Positions 17,007-25,930 of a stretch of DNA of 64,000 bases are shown here, piece by piece. How positions within the stretch are numbered: position 1 is the stretch's first letter; each line of letters begins with the position of its first letter. The DNA lies in assembly GCF_000024345.1 (NCBI RefSeq), contig NC_013729.1, positions 3,038,001 to 3,102,000 on the forward strand, read 5' to 3'. Below the pieces are notes generated by a model. That model was not told the DNA's origin, made no database searches, and saw only the letters and a program-made list of their open reading frames with translations. The translations under genes and the position numbers were made by a program. Source of the DNA: Kribbella flavida DSM 17836 (GTDB lineage: Bacteria > Actinomycetota > Actinomycetes > Propionibacteriales > Kribbellaceae).

Positions 17007-18035
17007 ATGCGTTACTTTGCCCAGTACCGGGCTGGGCTCGGTGAGCTCGTGATCGACAGCCTGCGGCGGGATCTGGCAGGGGTGCAGGTCATCAGCTCCG
17101 ACGACAGCAGCCTGCTCTTCGACAGCCGGAGCGACCGCGCCAAGGTCGGCGGTCTGGGCTACCTGAAGAACGCGTTCACCGTGCTGGGCTCCGTACCGCG
17201 GTCGACGCCGCAGAAGGCGGCCGAGCGGTTCGCCGAGCAGGTGCAAACGACCCCGATGCTGCGCGGCCAGGGCCGGGTGACGAGTTTCCGGACGATGGTC
17301 AGTGTCGACGGCAAGCTGGTCGGCCTGCCGCGGCCGGCCAAGCTGCGGCTGGAGTCGGCGATCGGCAAGGCCACCGGCGCCCGGGTCAACGCGCGCGGCG
17401 GCGCCGGTGCGGAGTACTGGGTGATCGGCCGGCGGGACCTGTCGTCGATGCTGTTCTGCCAACGGCTGACCAGCGGGGTCAAGCAGGGCGCGGCCGGCAG
17501 TCTCGGGGCCGACCTGGCGACGTTGCTGGTCAAGGCGTCCGAGCCGGCACCGGACGACGTTTTCCTCGACCCGTTCGCGGGCAGTGGGGCGATCGTCAGC
17601 GCGCGGATGGCGTCGGCGTACAGGCGGCTGATCTACTCCGACCTCGCCGCTGGTGAGCCGCAGGTGCAGATCCTGCCGGAGCTGCGGCGTGGCAAGCGGG
17701 TCACGCTGCTGACGGAGGACGCGTTGGAACTGCCGTCGGTGCCGACCGGGTCGGTGTCCGCGATCGTGACCGACCCGCCGTGGGGCGAGTACGACGAGCT
17801 GGACGTCGACCTGAGCACGTTCGCCCGGCAGATGATGCAGTCGTTCGACCGGGTGCTCGACCCGGAGCGCGGTCGGCTGGTGCTGCTGGTGTCCCGGCGC
17901 GTGGCGGACGTGACCGCGCGCCTGTGGAAGACGGCCGGTCTGGAGCTCGCGCAGTCGCACGAACTGCTGGTCAACGGCCATCCCGCCAGCGCCCAGGTCG
18001 GTGCCCGGTCGCGACGGACGGGGGACCGGCGATGA
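17007..18035 (+). CDS. THUMP/Trm11-like class I methyltransferase inserted in the dcw cluster
   Basis: A 342-residue protein. The N-terminal half (about 1-165) resembles the THUMP-containing part of Trm11/TrmN/RlmL enzymes. The C-terminal half is a Rossmann methyltransferase with the SAM motif FLDPFAGSGAIVSA (Asp188 onward) and the amino-methyltransferase motif TDPPWGEYD (Asp256-Pro-Pro-Trp259), typical of enzymes methylating exocyclic amino groups of guanine or adenine in RNA or DNA. The RNA substrate is not known; N2-guanosine in tRNA is the likeliest by analogy. It lies between ftsI and murE, where standard dcw clusters have no methyltransferase. It seems to have its own promoter and overlaps the longer murE start by ATGA. 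Confidence 0.75.
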   Translation: MRYFAQYRAGLGELVIDSLRRDLAGVQVISSDDSSLLFDSRSDRAKVGGLGYLKNAFTVLGSVPRSTPQKAAERFAEQVQTTPMLRGQGRVTSFRTMVSVDGKLVGLPRPAKLRLESAIGKATGARVNARGGAGAEYWVIGRRDLSSMLFCQRLTSGVKQGAAGSLGADLATLLVKASEPAPDDVFLDPFAGSGAIVSARMASAYRRLIYSDLAAGEPQVQILPELRRGKRVTLLTEDALELPSVPTGSVSAIVTDPPWGEYDELDVDLSTFARQMMQSFDRVLDPERGRLVLLVSRRVADVTARLWKTAGLELAQSHELLVNGHPASAQVGARSRRTGDRR

Positions 18036-18086
18036 CCCGGACGCCCGTGGCCGGCGGTGAAATAGGTGTCGCCCCGCCCGGACCGG

Positions 18087-18092
18087 TAGCCT
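18087..18092 (+). promoter_or_regulatory. -10 element close to the murE start
   Basis: TAGCCT ends 8 nt before the GTG at 18101. It supports a leaderless murE transcript in addition to read-through from upstream. Confidence 0.35.
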
Positions 18093-18100
18093 CTGAGGCC

Positions 18101-19630
18101 GTGTCCACCCCAACCGCCGCAGGCGGAGCTGTTGCCGCGATCCGGCCGCGGCACACCGAACCGGTCGCTCTCGCCGACCTGGCCCGCACCGCCGGAGCCC
18201 CGGTCCCGGCCGGCGCCGCCGAAGTCCTCGTCACCGGCGTCTCCCTCGACTCCCGCTCGATCCGGCCCGGCGACCTGTACGCCGCGCTGCCGGGCGCGGC
18301 GACGCACGGCGCGGCCTTCGTCGCCGGCGCGCAGGCGAGCGGAGCGGTCGCCGTCCTGACCGATCCCGCCGGGGTCGAGCGCGCGCTGACGGCCGGCCTG
18401 CCGCTGCTGGTGGTTCCCGACCCGCGCGCGGTGCTCGGCGACGTCGCCGCCACGGTGTACGGCGAGCCGACCAAGGACCTGCAGCTGCTCGGCATCACCG
18501 GCACCAACGGCAAGACGACCACCAGCTTCCTGCTCGACGCGGTGCTGCGCCGGCTCGGCCCGGCCGCGTTGGTCGGCACGATCGAGACCCGGATCGGCGA
18601 CCAGGTCGTGAAGAGCGCGATGACCACGCCGGAGGCAACGGATCTGCAGGCGCTGTTCGCGGTGATGCGCGAGCAGGGCGTCGCGTGGTGCGCGATGGAG
18701 GTCTCCAGCCACGCGCTGGCCAAGGGCCGGGTGGACGGCGCCCGGTACTCCGTGGCGGGGTTCACCAACCTGAGCCAGGACCACCTGGATTTCCACAAGA
18801 CGTTCGAGCAGTACTTCGCCGCCAAGGCGTCGCTGTTCACCCCGGAGCGGTGTGATCTGGCCGTGGTGAACATCGACGACAAGTACGGCCGCCGGCTGGC
18901 CGCGCAGACCGTGGTCCCGCTCGTCACCGTCTCCACCACCCGTGACGCCGACTGGACGGTCGCCGGCACCCACCAGTCCGAGCACGGCGGCACCGTGATC
19001 GACATCCGGGGGCCGGGGGAGGCACTGACCGTCGAGATCGTGCTGCCGGGCGACTTCAACGTGGCCAACGCGTTGCTCGCGGTCGCCATGCTGCGCCAGG
19101 TCGACGTCCCGGCGGACGAGATCGCCGCCGGGCTGCGGACCGCACGGGTGCCCGGCCGGATGGAGACCTTCCTGCGGCCCGACGGCCTCGCGGTGATCGT
19201 CGACTTCGCGCACACCCCGGACGCCGTCGAGCTGGCGCTGCGCGCCGCCCGCGGCGCGACCAAGGGCCGCCTGTACGCCGTGGTCGGCTGCGGCGGCGAC
19301 CGCGACCCGGGCAAGCGCCCGGCGATGGGCGCCGCCGCGGCCCGGGCCGCCGACACGGTGATCGTCACCGACGACAACCCGCGCGGCGAGGACCCGGCGA
19401 CGATCCGCGCCGCCGCCGTCGAGGGCGCGCGGGCCGCCGTACCGGACGTGGAGCTGCGCGAGGTCGGCGACCGGCGCGCGGCGATCCGGACCGCGATCGA
19501 GCTGGCCGGCCCCGGGGACACCGTGGTCGTGCTGGGCAAGGGCCACGAGACCGGCCAGGACGTGGGCGGCGTGATCCACCCGTTCGACGACCGTCAGACA
19601 GTGCGTGAGTTGTTGGAGGAGACCCGGTGA
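18101..19630 (+). CDS. murE: UDP-MurNAc-tripeptide synthetase MurE
   Basis: A 509-residue Mur ligase from the GTG at 18101. The N-terminal substrate domain contains GVSLDSRSIRPGDLYAALPG (about 46-65). The ATP site is [11 protein letters not shown] (131-141). The C-terminal domain contains the DNPR motif at 425-428, which in characterised MurE enzymes selects diaminopimelate rather than lysine, so the peptidoglycan should contain DAP. An in-frame ATG at 18032 overlaps the upstream stop as ATGA and would add 23 residues of low similarity; both starts may be used. The murE stop overlaps the murF start (GTGA, 19627-19630). Reaction: ATP-dependent addition of DAP to UDP-MurNAc-L-Ala-D-Glu. Confidence 0.95.
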   Translation: MSTPTAAGGAVAAIRPRHTEPVALADLARTAGAPVPAGAAEVLVTGVSLDSRSIRPGDLYAALPGAATHGAAFVAGAQASGAVAVLTDPAGVERALTAGLPLLVVPDPRAVLGDVAATVYGEPTKDLQLLGITGTNGKTTTSFLLDAVLRRLGPAALVGTIETRIGDQVVKSAMTTPEATDLQALFAVMREQGVAWCAMEVSSHALAKGRVDGARYSVAGFTNLSQDHLDFHKTFEQYFAAKASLFTPERCDLAVVNIDDKYGRRLAAQTVVPLVTVSTTRDADWTVAGTHQSEHGGTVIDIRGPGEALTVEIVLPGDFNVANALLAVAMLRQVDVPADEIAAGLRTARVPGRMETFLRPDGLAVIVDFAHTPDAVELALRAARGATKGRLYAVVGCGGDRDPGKRPAMGAAAARAADTVIVTDDNPRGEDPATIRAAAVEGARAAVPDVELREVGDRRAAIRTAIELAGPGDTVVVLGKGHETGQDVGGVIHPFDDRQTVRELLEETR

Positions 19631-21039
19631 TCCCTGTCAGTTGCGGCCAGATCGCTGACGCCGTGGGCGGTGAGCTCGCCGGGATCGACCCGGCGGCCGT
19701 CGTCACCGGCGCGGTGGCGAAGGACTCGCGCGAGGTGGTCGCCGGCGGGCTGTTCGTCGCGCTGCCCGGTGAACGCGTCGACGGGCACGACTACGTGCCG
19801 GCCGTCACCGAGGCCGGCGCGACCGTCTCGCTGACCACCCGGCCGGTCGACGGTTGCCCCTGCATCGTGGTCGCCGACACCCAGGTCGCGCTCGGCGAGC
19901 TGGCCCGGTACGTCGTGGCGCAGCTGCCCGAGCTGACCGTGATCGGCCTGACCGGCTCGCAGGGCAAGACCAGCACCAAGGACCTGATCGCCCAGCTGGT
20001 CGCGCCGTACGGTCCGACGGTGGCGCCGACCGGCTCGTTCAACAACGAGATCGGCCACCCGCTGACCGCGCTGCAGGCCGACCGCGACACCCGGTACCTG
20101 GTCGCCGAAATGGGCGCCCGGCACCTCGGCGACATCGCCTACCTGTGCCGGATCACGCCGCCGAAGGTCGGCCTGGTGCTGAACGTCGGCTACTCCCACA
20201 TCGGCGAGTTCGGCAGCCGGGACGCGATCGCGCAGGCCAAGGGCGAGATGATCGCGAACGTCGCGCCCGGCGGTACGGCGGTGCTGAACGCCGACGACCC
20301 GCGGGTGGCCGCGATGGCGAGCCGCACCGAGCAGACGATCCGGACCTTCGGCGAGGCACCCGAGGCCGACGTCCGCGCCACCGACCTCGAGGTCGACGGC
20401 GAAGGCCGGCCGGGCTTCACCCTGCACGCGGACGGGCAGAGCTTCCCGGTCCAGCTGCAGCTGATCGGCGAGCACAACGTGTCCAACGCGCTGGCGGCGG
20501 CGACCGCCGCGCTGGCCGTCGGCCTGACGCCCGAGCAGGTCGCGGACGGGCTGAACGCGGCCGCCCGGGTCTCGCAGGCCCGGATGGAGGTCGTCGAGCG
20601 GCCCGACGGCGTGACCGTCATCAACGACGCCTACAACGCCAACCCCGACTCGGTCCGGGCCGCGCTGAAGGCGCTGGTCGCGATCGGCCGGGCCCGCGAG
20701 GCGCGGACCTGGGCGGTGCTCGGCGAGATGCTGGAGCTCGGCGACTCCTCGGCCACCGAGCACGACGCGGTCGGCCGGCTCGCGGTGCGGCTCGACGTGA
20801 ACCGGCTGCTCGCGGTCGGCGAGGGAGCCAAGCCGATCCACCTGGGCGCGTCGCTGGAGGGGTCCTGGGGCAACGAGTCGGCGTACGTCGCGACGATCGC
20901 CGAGGCGCTGGAGCTGCTCCGCGGTGAACTGCGCAGCGGTGACGTCGTCCTGGTGAAGTCCTCCAAGGCGGCCAACCTGCGCAGCCTGGCCGACGCCCTG
21001 CTCGAGACCGCGCCGGCCGGCGAGGGAGCCGCTCAGTGA
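19627..21039 (+). CDS. murF: UDP-MurNAc-tripeptide-D-Ala-D-Ala ligase MurF
   Basis: A 470-residue cytoplasmic ligase that adds D-Ala-D-Ala to the UDP-MurNAc-tripeptide. It starts with the MurF-type N-domain ([24 protein letters not shown], split over about 33-57). The ATP-binding motif is [11 protein letters not shown] (109-119). The central domain holds [22 protein letters not shown] and the C-terminal domain [13 protein letters not shown] (NDAYNANP is characteristic of MurF). The GTG start is nested in the murE stop, and its own stop is nested in the mraY start (GTGA). All expected motifs are intact. Confidence 0.96.
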   Translation: MIPVSCGQIADAVGGELAGIDPAAVVTGAVAKDSREVVAGGLFVALPGERVDGHDYVPAVTEAGATVSLTTRPVDGCPCIVVADTQVALGELARYVVAQLPELTVIGLTGSQGKTSTKDLIAQLVAPYGPTVAPTGSFNNEIGHPLTALQADRDTRYLVAEMGARHLGDIAYLCRITPPKVGLVLNVGYSHIGEFGSRDAIAQAKGEMIANVAPGGTAVLNADDPRVAAMASRTEQTIRTFGEAPEADVRATDLEVDGEGRPGFTLHADGQSFPVQLQLIGEHNVSNALAAATAALAVGLTPEQVADGLNAAARVSQARMEVVERPDGVTVINDAYNANPDSVRAALKALVAIGRAREARTWAVLGEMLELGDSSATEHDAVGRLAVRLDVNRLLAVGEGAKPIHLGASLEGSWGNESAYVATIAEALELLRGELRSGDVVLVKSSKAANLRSLADALLETAPAGEGAAQ

Positions 21040-22112
21040 TCTCGATCCTGTTCGCGGGCGCCGTCTCGATGGTGCTCACGCTGCTCGGTACCCGGCTGGC
21101 GATCTCCGTGCTGTCCAAGCGCGGCTACGGCCAGGAGATCCGCGACGACGGCCCGACCTCGCACCACACCAAGCGCGGTACGCCGACGATGGGCGGCACG
21201 GTCTTCATCACTGCGACGATCGTCGGCTACTTCGCCGCGAAGCTGATCACGATGGAGCCGCCGAGCGCCTCGGCGCTGCTGGTGCTGTTCCTGTTCGCCG
21301 GGATGGGCGCGGTCGGCTTCCTGGACGACTTCATCAAGATCTTCCGCCAGCGCAGCCTGGGGCTGCGCAGCAAGGCGAAGCTGGCCGGGCAGACGCTGGT
21401 CGCGGTGGCGTTCGCGATCCTGGCGCTGCAGTTCCCCGACGAGCGCGGCCAGAACCCGGCCTCGCCGTTCATCTCGTTCATCCGCGACATCAACTGGCTG
21501 CAGCTGGCGCCGGTGCTCGTGGTGATCTGGATCCTGCTGCTGATCGCCGGGATGTCGAACGGCGTGAACCTGGCCGACGGCCTGGACGGCCTGGCCACCG
21601 GCGCCTCGATGATGGTGTTCGGCGCCTACACGCTGATCTGCATCTGGCAGTCCAACCAGAGCTGCGCCACCTCGCCCGGGTCGAAGTGCTACGAGGTCCG
21701 CGACCCGCTCGACCTGGCCGTGGTCGCGGCGGCGCTGACCGGCGCCTTGTTCGGCTTCCTGTGGTGGAACGCGTCGCCGGCCAAGATCTTCATGGGTGAC
21801 ACCGGCTCGCTGTCGCTGGGTGGCGCGGTGGCCGGCTTCGCCGTGATGACCCGGACCGAGCTGCTGGTGCTGCTGCTCGGCGGCCTGTTCGTCATCATCA
21901 CCGCCTCGGTGATCCTGCAGGTCGGCTGGTTCAAGATCACCAAGCGCACCGGCGGCGTGGGCAAACGCCTGTTCCGGATGGCGCCGCTGCAGCACCACTT
22001 CGAGATGCTCGGCTGGGAACAGGTCAACGTGGTGATCCGCTTCTGGATCATCTCCGGCCTGTGCGTCGCCACCGGCCTGGGTCTCTTCTACGCAGAGTGG
22101 GTCGCCGGATGA
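21036..22112 (+). CDS. mraY: phospho-MurNAc-pentapeptide transferase MraY
   Basis: A 358-residue integral membrane enzyme with about ten transmembrane helices. It transfers phospho-MurNAc-pentapeptide from UDP to undecaprenyl phosphate to make lipid I. Conserved loops are visible: [12 protein letters not shown] (about 47-58), FLDDFIK with the Asp pair (about 95), [13 protein letters not shown] (about 175-187, Mg2+/catalytic Asp), [12 protein letters not shown] (about 253-264), and the late cytoplasmic [14 protein letters not shown] loop. An insertion with two Cys ([16 protein letters not shown]) lies in one periplasmic loop. The GTG start overlaps the murF stop, and the stop overlaps the murD ATG. 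Confidence 0.96.
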   Translation: MISILFAGAVSMVLTLLGTRLAISVLSKRGYGQEIRDDGPTSHHTKRGTPTMGGTVFITATIVGYFAAKLITMEPPSASALLVLFLFAGMGAVGFLDDFIKIFRQRSLGLRSKAKLAGQTLVAVAFAILALQFPDERGQNPASPFISFIRDINWLQLAPVLVVIWILLLIAGMSNGVNLADGLDGLATGASMMVFGAYTLICIWQSNQSCATSPGSKCYEVRDPLDLAVVAAALTGALFGFLWWNASPAKIFMGDTGSLSLGGAVAGFAVMTRTELLVLLLGGLFVIITASVILQVGWFKITKRTGGVGKRLFRMAPLQHHFEMLGWEQVNVVIRFWIISGLCVATGLGLFYAEWVAG

Positions 22113-23548
22113 GTGTCACCACAAGGACCGACGACGGCTGGCAGACCACGCGGTTCGTCGTCCTCGGGTTCGGTACGGCGGGCTACGCGTGCGCCGACTC
22201 GTTGCTGCAGGCCGGCGCCGAGCACGTCGTCGTCCTGGACGACCGGGACACCGAGCAGCTGCGGGAGAAGGCGCAGATCCTCGGCACGCTCGGCGCGGAG
22301 ATCCGGCTCGGCCCGGGCAGCACGGCCGAGCTGCCCGCGGGTGTCGAGGTCGTCGTCACCTCGCCGGGCATCCCGCCGCACGCGCCGCTGCTGGCCGCGG
22401 CGGCCGAGCGCGACGTTCCGGTCTGGAGCGAGATCGAGCTGGCCTGGCGGCTGCGCGACCCGGCGAACGCCGCGCCCTGGCTGTGCGTCACCGGGACCAA
22501 CGGCAAGACCACCACGGTCCAGATGCTGACCGCGATGCTGACCGCGGCCGGCCACCGTGCCGTTGCCGCCGGCAACGTCGGGCTGCCGCTGCTGGAGGCG
22601 GTGATGGACCCCGAGCCGTACGACGTGATCGCGGTCGAGCTGTCCAGCTACCAGCTGCACTTCACCCACTCGATGTCCGCGCACTCCGCGGCCGTGCTCA
22701 ACCTCGCGCCGGACCACGTCGACTGGCACGGTTCGCTGGAGGCCTACGCGGCCGACAAGGGCAGGATCTTCGAGAACTGCCAGGTCGCCTGCGTCTACAA
22801 CGTCGCCGACGCGGCCACCGAGAAGCTGGTCGAGCAGGCCGACGTGGTCGAGGGCTGCCGGGCGATCGGCTTCACCCTCGGTACGCCGGGGCTGTCGATG
22901 CTCGGGCTGGTCGACGAGTACCTGGTGGACCGCGCGTTCGTCGAGCAGCGGGCCACCTCGGCGCTGGAGCTGGCCACCTTGGCCGACATCACCCCGCCGG
23001 CTCCGCACAACGTGGCGAACGCGCTCGCGGCGGCCGCGCTGGCCCGGGCGTTCGGCGTACCGGCGACGGCGGTCCGCGACGGGCTGCGCGGGTTCCGGCC
23101 GGACGCGCACCGGATCGCGCACGTCGCGGAGGTTGCCGCAGTCAACTACGTGGACGACTCCAAGGCGACCAACCCGCACGCCGCGCAGGCCTCGCTGCTG
23201 GCCTACGAGCACGTGGTCTGGATCGCCGGCGGGCAGGCCAAGGGCGCCACCTTCGACGAACTGGTGACCGCGGCCCGGTCGCGGCTGCGCGGCGTGGTGC
23301 TGCTCGGCCAGGACAAGGCCGTGATCGCGCAAGCACTTGCCCGACACGCGCCCGATGTCCCGGTGATCACTGTCGAGGCAACGGACACTGGAGCCATGGA
23401 GACCGTGGTGGGGGAGGCGGCGAAGCTTGCGCAGGTGGGGGACACCGTGCTGCTCGCGCCCGGCTGCGCTTCGTGGGACATGTTCGCCAACTACGGAGCC
23501 CGCGGAGACGCCTTCGCCGCAGCCGTCCGACGGCTTGGCGACCGCTGA
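22109..23548 (+). CDS. murD: UDP-MurNAc-L-alanine-D-glutamate ligase MurD
   Basis: A 479-residue ligase. The Rossmann-like N-domain begins [18 protein letters not shown] (about 16-33). The ATP site is TGTNGKTTT (128-136). VELSSYQL lies near 181-188, [20 protein letters not shown] near 294-313 and [12 protein letters not shown] (C-domain) near 349-360. It adds D-glutamate to UDP-MurNAc-L-Ala. The ATG at 22109 overlaps the mraY stop as ATGA; the in-frame candidate at 22061 lies inside mraY and is rejected. It is followed 15 nt later by the ftsW-murG reading frame. Confidence 0.95.
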   Translation: MSVTTRTDDGWQTTRFVVLGFGTAGYACADSLLQAGAEHVVVLDDRDTEQLREKAQILGTLGAEIRLGPGSTAELPAGVEVVVTSPGIPPHAPLLAAAAERDVPVWSEIELAWRLRDPANAAPWLCVTGTNGKTTTVQMLTAMLTAAGHRAVAAGNVGLPLLEAVMDPEPYDVIAVELSSYQLHFTHSMSAHSAAVLNLAPDHVDWHGSLEAYAADKGRIFENCQVACVYNVADAATEKLVEQADVVEGCRAIGFTLGTPGLSMLGLVDEYLVDRAFVEQRATSALELATLADITPPAPHNVANALAAAALARAFGVPATAVRDGLRGFRPDAHRIAHVAEVAAVNYVDDSKATNPHAAQASLLAYEHVVWIAGGQAKGATFDELVTAARSRLRGVVLLGQDKAVIAQALARHAPDVPVITVEATDTGAMETVVGEAAKLAQVGDTVLLAPGCASWDMFANYGARGDAFAAAVRRLGDR

Positions 23549-23563
23549 TCCGGAGGTGATCGG

Positions 23564-25930
23564 GTGACGTCGATCGTGGACCGGCCGGGCGAGAAGGCCG
23601 CGGAGAACAGCTGGCTGGTGTCGCTGCGCAACCTCCTGGACCGCCCGCTGACGTCGTACCACCTGGTGGTCGGCGCCACCGGGCTGCTGATGGTGCTCGG
23701 CTTGATGATGGTGCTGTCGGCCTCGAGCGTGCTGTCGTACAACACCACCAACAACCAGTTCACGATCTTCAACCGGCAGCTGATCTGGGTCGGCGTCGGC
23801 CTGCCGATGGCCTACGTCGCGTCCCGGATGACGCCGCGGCACTTCCGGATGCTGGCCTACCTCGCGCTGCTCGGCTCGACCTTCCTGCTGGTGCTCACCT
23901 ACGTGCCCGGACTCGGCAAGACCGTGAACGGCAACACCAACTGGGTGTCGTTCGGCGGACCGCTGCAGATCCAGCCCAGCGAGTTCGCCAAACTGGCGCT
24001 CGTGATGTGGTGCGCCGACCTGTACGCGCGCAAGCAGAAGCTGCTCACCCAGTGGAAGCACCTGCTGATCCCGATGGTCCCGGTCTGCGGCCTGGTGATC
24101 GCGCTGATCGTCGGCCAGCGCGACCTGGGCACCTCCTTGGTCCTGATGGCGATCATGATCGGGATGATCTGGGTGGTCGGCGCGCCGACCCGGTTGTTCG
24201 TCACCGCGATCGTCGTGGTCGGCGCGATCGCCTCGTACTTCGTCGCCACCGAGCAGCACCGGATGGACCGGCTGACCAACTTCGTGAACCCGTTCGCCGA
24301 CCCGAGCGGCGTCGGCTGGCAGGCGTACCACGCGCTGTACGCGCTGTCCACCGGCAGCTGGTGGGGCGTCGGCATCGGCTTCAGCCGGCAGAAGTGGGGC
24401 AACCTGCCCGAGGCGCACACCGACTTCATCTTCGCGGTGATCGGCGAGGAGCTCGGGCTGGTCGGGTCGCTCACCGTGCTCGGCCTGTTCCTCACCCTGG
24501 CCTACGCCGGCGTCCGGATCGCGACCCGCACCACCGAGCCGTTCATCCGCTACTGCGCCGCCGGGATCACGATCTGGATCATGGCCCAGACGCTGGTCAA
24601 CCTGGGCGCCGTGATCGGGCTGCTGCCGATCGTGGGCATCCCGCTCCCGCTTTTGTCGTACGGTGGGTCCGCACTGCTGCCGACGCTGATCGCGGTCGGC
24701 ATGCTGTTGTCCTTCGCGAAGGCCGAGCCCGGCGCGCAGGCCGCCCTGAAGGAGACCCGGCGGCCGTTGCTCCGGTGGATGTCGTCGTGGCGTACACCTG
24801 GCCCGAGCGGCCGTGAGAACACCGCGGGAGCGTTGAAAGCTGTGCCCAGCATCGTCCTGGCCGGCGGCGGTACCGCCGGCCACACCTCACCCCTGATCGC
24901 CACCGCCGACGCACTGCGCCGGATCGACCCGACGATCGAGATCGTCGCCCTCGGGACCGAGCGTGGCCTGGAGACCAAGGTGGTGCCCGAGGCCGGCTAC
25001 CGGCTGGAGCTGATTCCGCCGGTGCCGCTGCCGCGCAAGCCGACGCCGGCGCTGTTCGCCGTACCGGGCAAGATGCTGTCCTCGGTGAGCGCGGCCCGCA
25101 AGGTGCTCGACGACGCCAAGGCCGACGTCCTGGTCGGCTTCGGCGGCTACGTCTCCACCCCCGCCTACGTCGCGGCCTGGCGGCGCAAGACGCCGATCGT
25201 CGTGCACGAGGGCAACGCGGTCCCGGGCATCGCGAACAAGTTCGCCGCCCGCTACTGCACCGACACCGTCATCACCTCGTTCCCGGGCACCGACCTGCCG
25301 CACGCCCAGTACGTCGGTCTGCCGATCCGCCGGGCCATCTCCACGATGGACCGGGCCACGCTGCGGGCCGAGGCCCGGCAGTTCTTCGGGCTCGACCCGG
25401 ACGCCCCCACCCTCTTCGTCACCGGCGGTTCCCAGGGCGCACGCCAGCTGAACGAGGCGTTCGCGGGTGCGGCCGCCGACCTGCAGGCCGCCGGGATCCA
25501 GGTCCTGCACGCGATCGGCCCGAAGAACTCGCTCGAGGTCGAGCAGACCGGCCCGCTCCCGTACCGGGTGCTCTCGTACGTCGACCGGATGGACTACGCC
25601 TACGCCGCGGCCGACCTGGTGGTCTGCCGGTCCGGATCGAACACGGTCACCGAGGTGTCCGGCGTCGGTCTGCCGGCCATCTACGTGCCGCTGCCGCACG
25701 GTAACGGTGAGCAGCGGCTGAACGCCAAGCCCGTGGTCGACGTGGGCGGCGGACTGCTGGTCGACAACTCCGCGGTGACCCCGGACTGGGTCCGGGCGAC
25801 CGTGCCGCAACTTCTGCACGACCGCGAGCGTCTGACCGCCATGTCCACCGCTGCCCAGGGCGTGATCCGGACCGACGCCGACGAGCGGTTGGCGCGGTTG
25901 ATCCTCGATGTGGTGAGGTCTGCTTCGTGA
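23564..25930 (+). CDS. ftsW-murG: FtsW-MurG fusion: septal glycosyltransferase joined to lipid II synthase
   Basis: A single uninterrupted 788-codon frame. Residues 1 to about 400 are FtsW (SEDS family), with about ten transmembrane helices, the FGGPLQIQPSEFAKLALV segment (about 130-147), the HTDFIFAVIGEELGL motif and the LLSYGGSALLPTL loop. A linker of about 25 residues containing SSWRTPGPSGRENTAG follows. MurG begins at about residue 427 (VPSIVLAGGGTAGHTSPL) and is complete (362 residues). Normally ftsW and murG are separate neighbours. No stop occurs between them; the nearest TGA is in the +1 frame. GAGGTGATC before the GTG at 23564 supports the start. An internal GTG at 24842 could also yield free MurG. 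Confidence 0.8.
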   Translation: MTSIVDRPGEKAAENSWLVSLRNLLDRPLTSYHLVVGATGLLMVLGLMMVLSASSVLSYNTTNNQFTIFNRQLIWVGVGLPMAYVASRMTPRHFRMLAYLALLGSTFLLVLTYVPGLGKTVNGNTNWVSFGGPLQIQPSEFAKLALVMWCADLYARKQKLLTQWKHLLIPMVPVCGLVIALIVGQRDLGTSLVLMAIMIGMIWVVGAPTRLFVTAIVVVGAIASYFVATEQHRMDRLTNFVNPFADPSGVGWQAYHALYALSTGSWWGVGIGFSRQKWGNLPEAHTDFIFAVIGEELGLVGSLTVLGLFLTLAYAGVRIATRTTEPFIRYCAAGITIWIMAQTLVNLGAVIGLLPIVGIPLPLLSYGGSALLPTLIAVGMLLSFAKAEPGAQAALKETRRPLLRWMSSWRTPGPSGRENTAGALKAVPSIVLAGGGTAGHTSPLIATADALRRIDPTIEIVALGTERGLETKVVPEAGYRLELIPPVPLPRKPTPALFAVPGKMLSSVSAARKVLDDAKADVLVGFGGYVSTPAYVAAWRRKTPIVVHEGNAVPGIANKFAARYCTDTVITSFPGTDLPHAQYVGLPIRRAISTMDRATLRAEARQFFGLDPDAPTLFVTGGSQGARQLNEAFAGAAADLQAAGIQVLHAIGPKNSLEVEQTGPLPYRVLSYVDRMDYAYAAADLVVCRSGSNTVTEVSGVGLPAIYVPLPHGNGEQRLNAKPVVDVGGGLLVDNSAVTPDWVRATVPQLLHDRERLTAMSTAAQGVIRTDADERLARLILDVVRSAS
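24842..25930 (+). CDS. murG: MurG portion: UDP-GlcNAc-lipid I GlcNAc transferase (possible separate product)
   Basis: This describes the C-terminal part of the frame above. It would be a 362-residue MurG if translated from the GTG at 24842. GGGAG (24826-24830) lies 11 nt upstream, a mediocre site. Motifs are the N-terminal glycine loop LAGGGTAGHTSPL, the GFGGYVSTPAYVAA loop (about 96-109), HEGNAVPGIANK, VTGGSQGARQLNE (about 195-207) and CRSGSNTVTEVSGVGLPAIYVPLPHGNGEQRLNA, which binds UDP-GlcNAc. It attaches GlcNAc to lipid I on the inner leaflet. Its stop is nested in the murC start (GTGA). Whether free MurG is made is not shown. Confidence 0.7.
   Translation: MPSIVLAGGGTAGHTSPLIATADALRRIDPTIEIVALGTERGLETKVVPEAGYRLELIPPVPLPRKPTPALFAVPGKMLSSVSAARKVLDDAKADVLVGFGGYVSTPAYVAAWRRKTPIVVHEGNAVPGIANKFAARYCTDTVITSFPGTDLPHAQYVGLPIRRAISTMDRATLRAEARQFFGLDPDAPTLFVTGGSQGARQLNEAFAGAAADLQAAGIQVLHAIGPKNSLEVEQTGPLPYRVLSYVDRMDYAYAAADLVVCRSGSNTVTEVSGVGLPAIYVPLPHGNGEQRLNAKPVVDVGGGLLVDNSAVTPDWVRATVPQLLHDRERLTAMSTAAQGVIRTDADERLARLILDVVRSAS

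Noticed and set aside
24790..24845. Frameshift error that hides the ftsW stop
   Set aside because: It cannot be excluded, but the sequence as given has an open frame with good codon composition through the junction, so the fusion is reported as seen.
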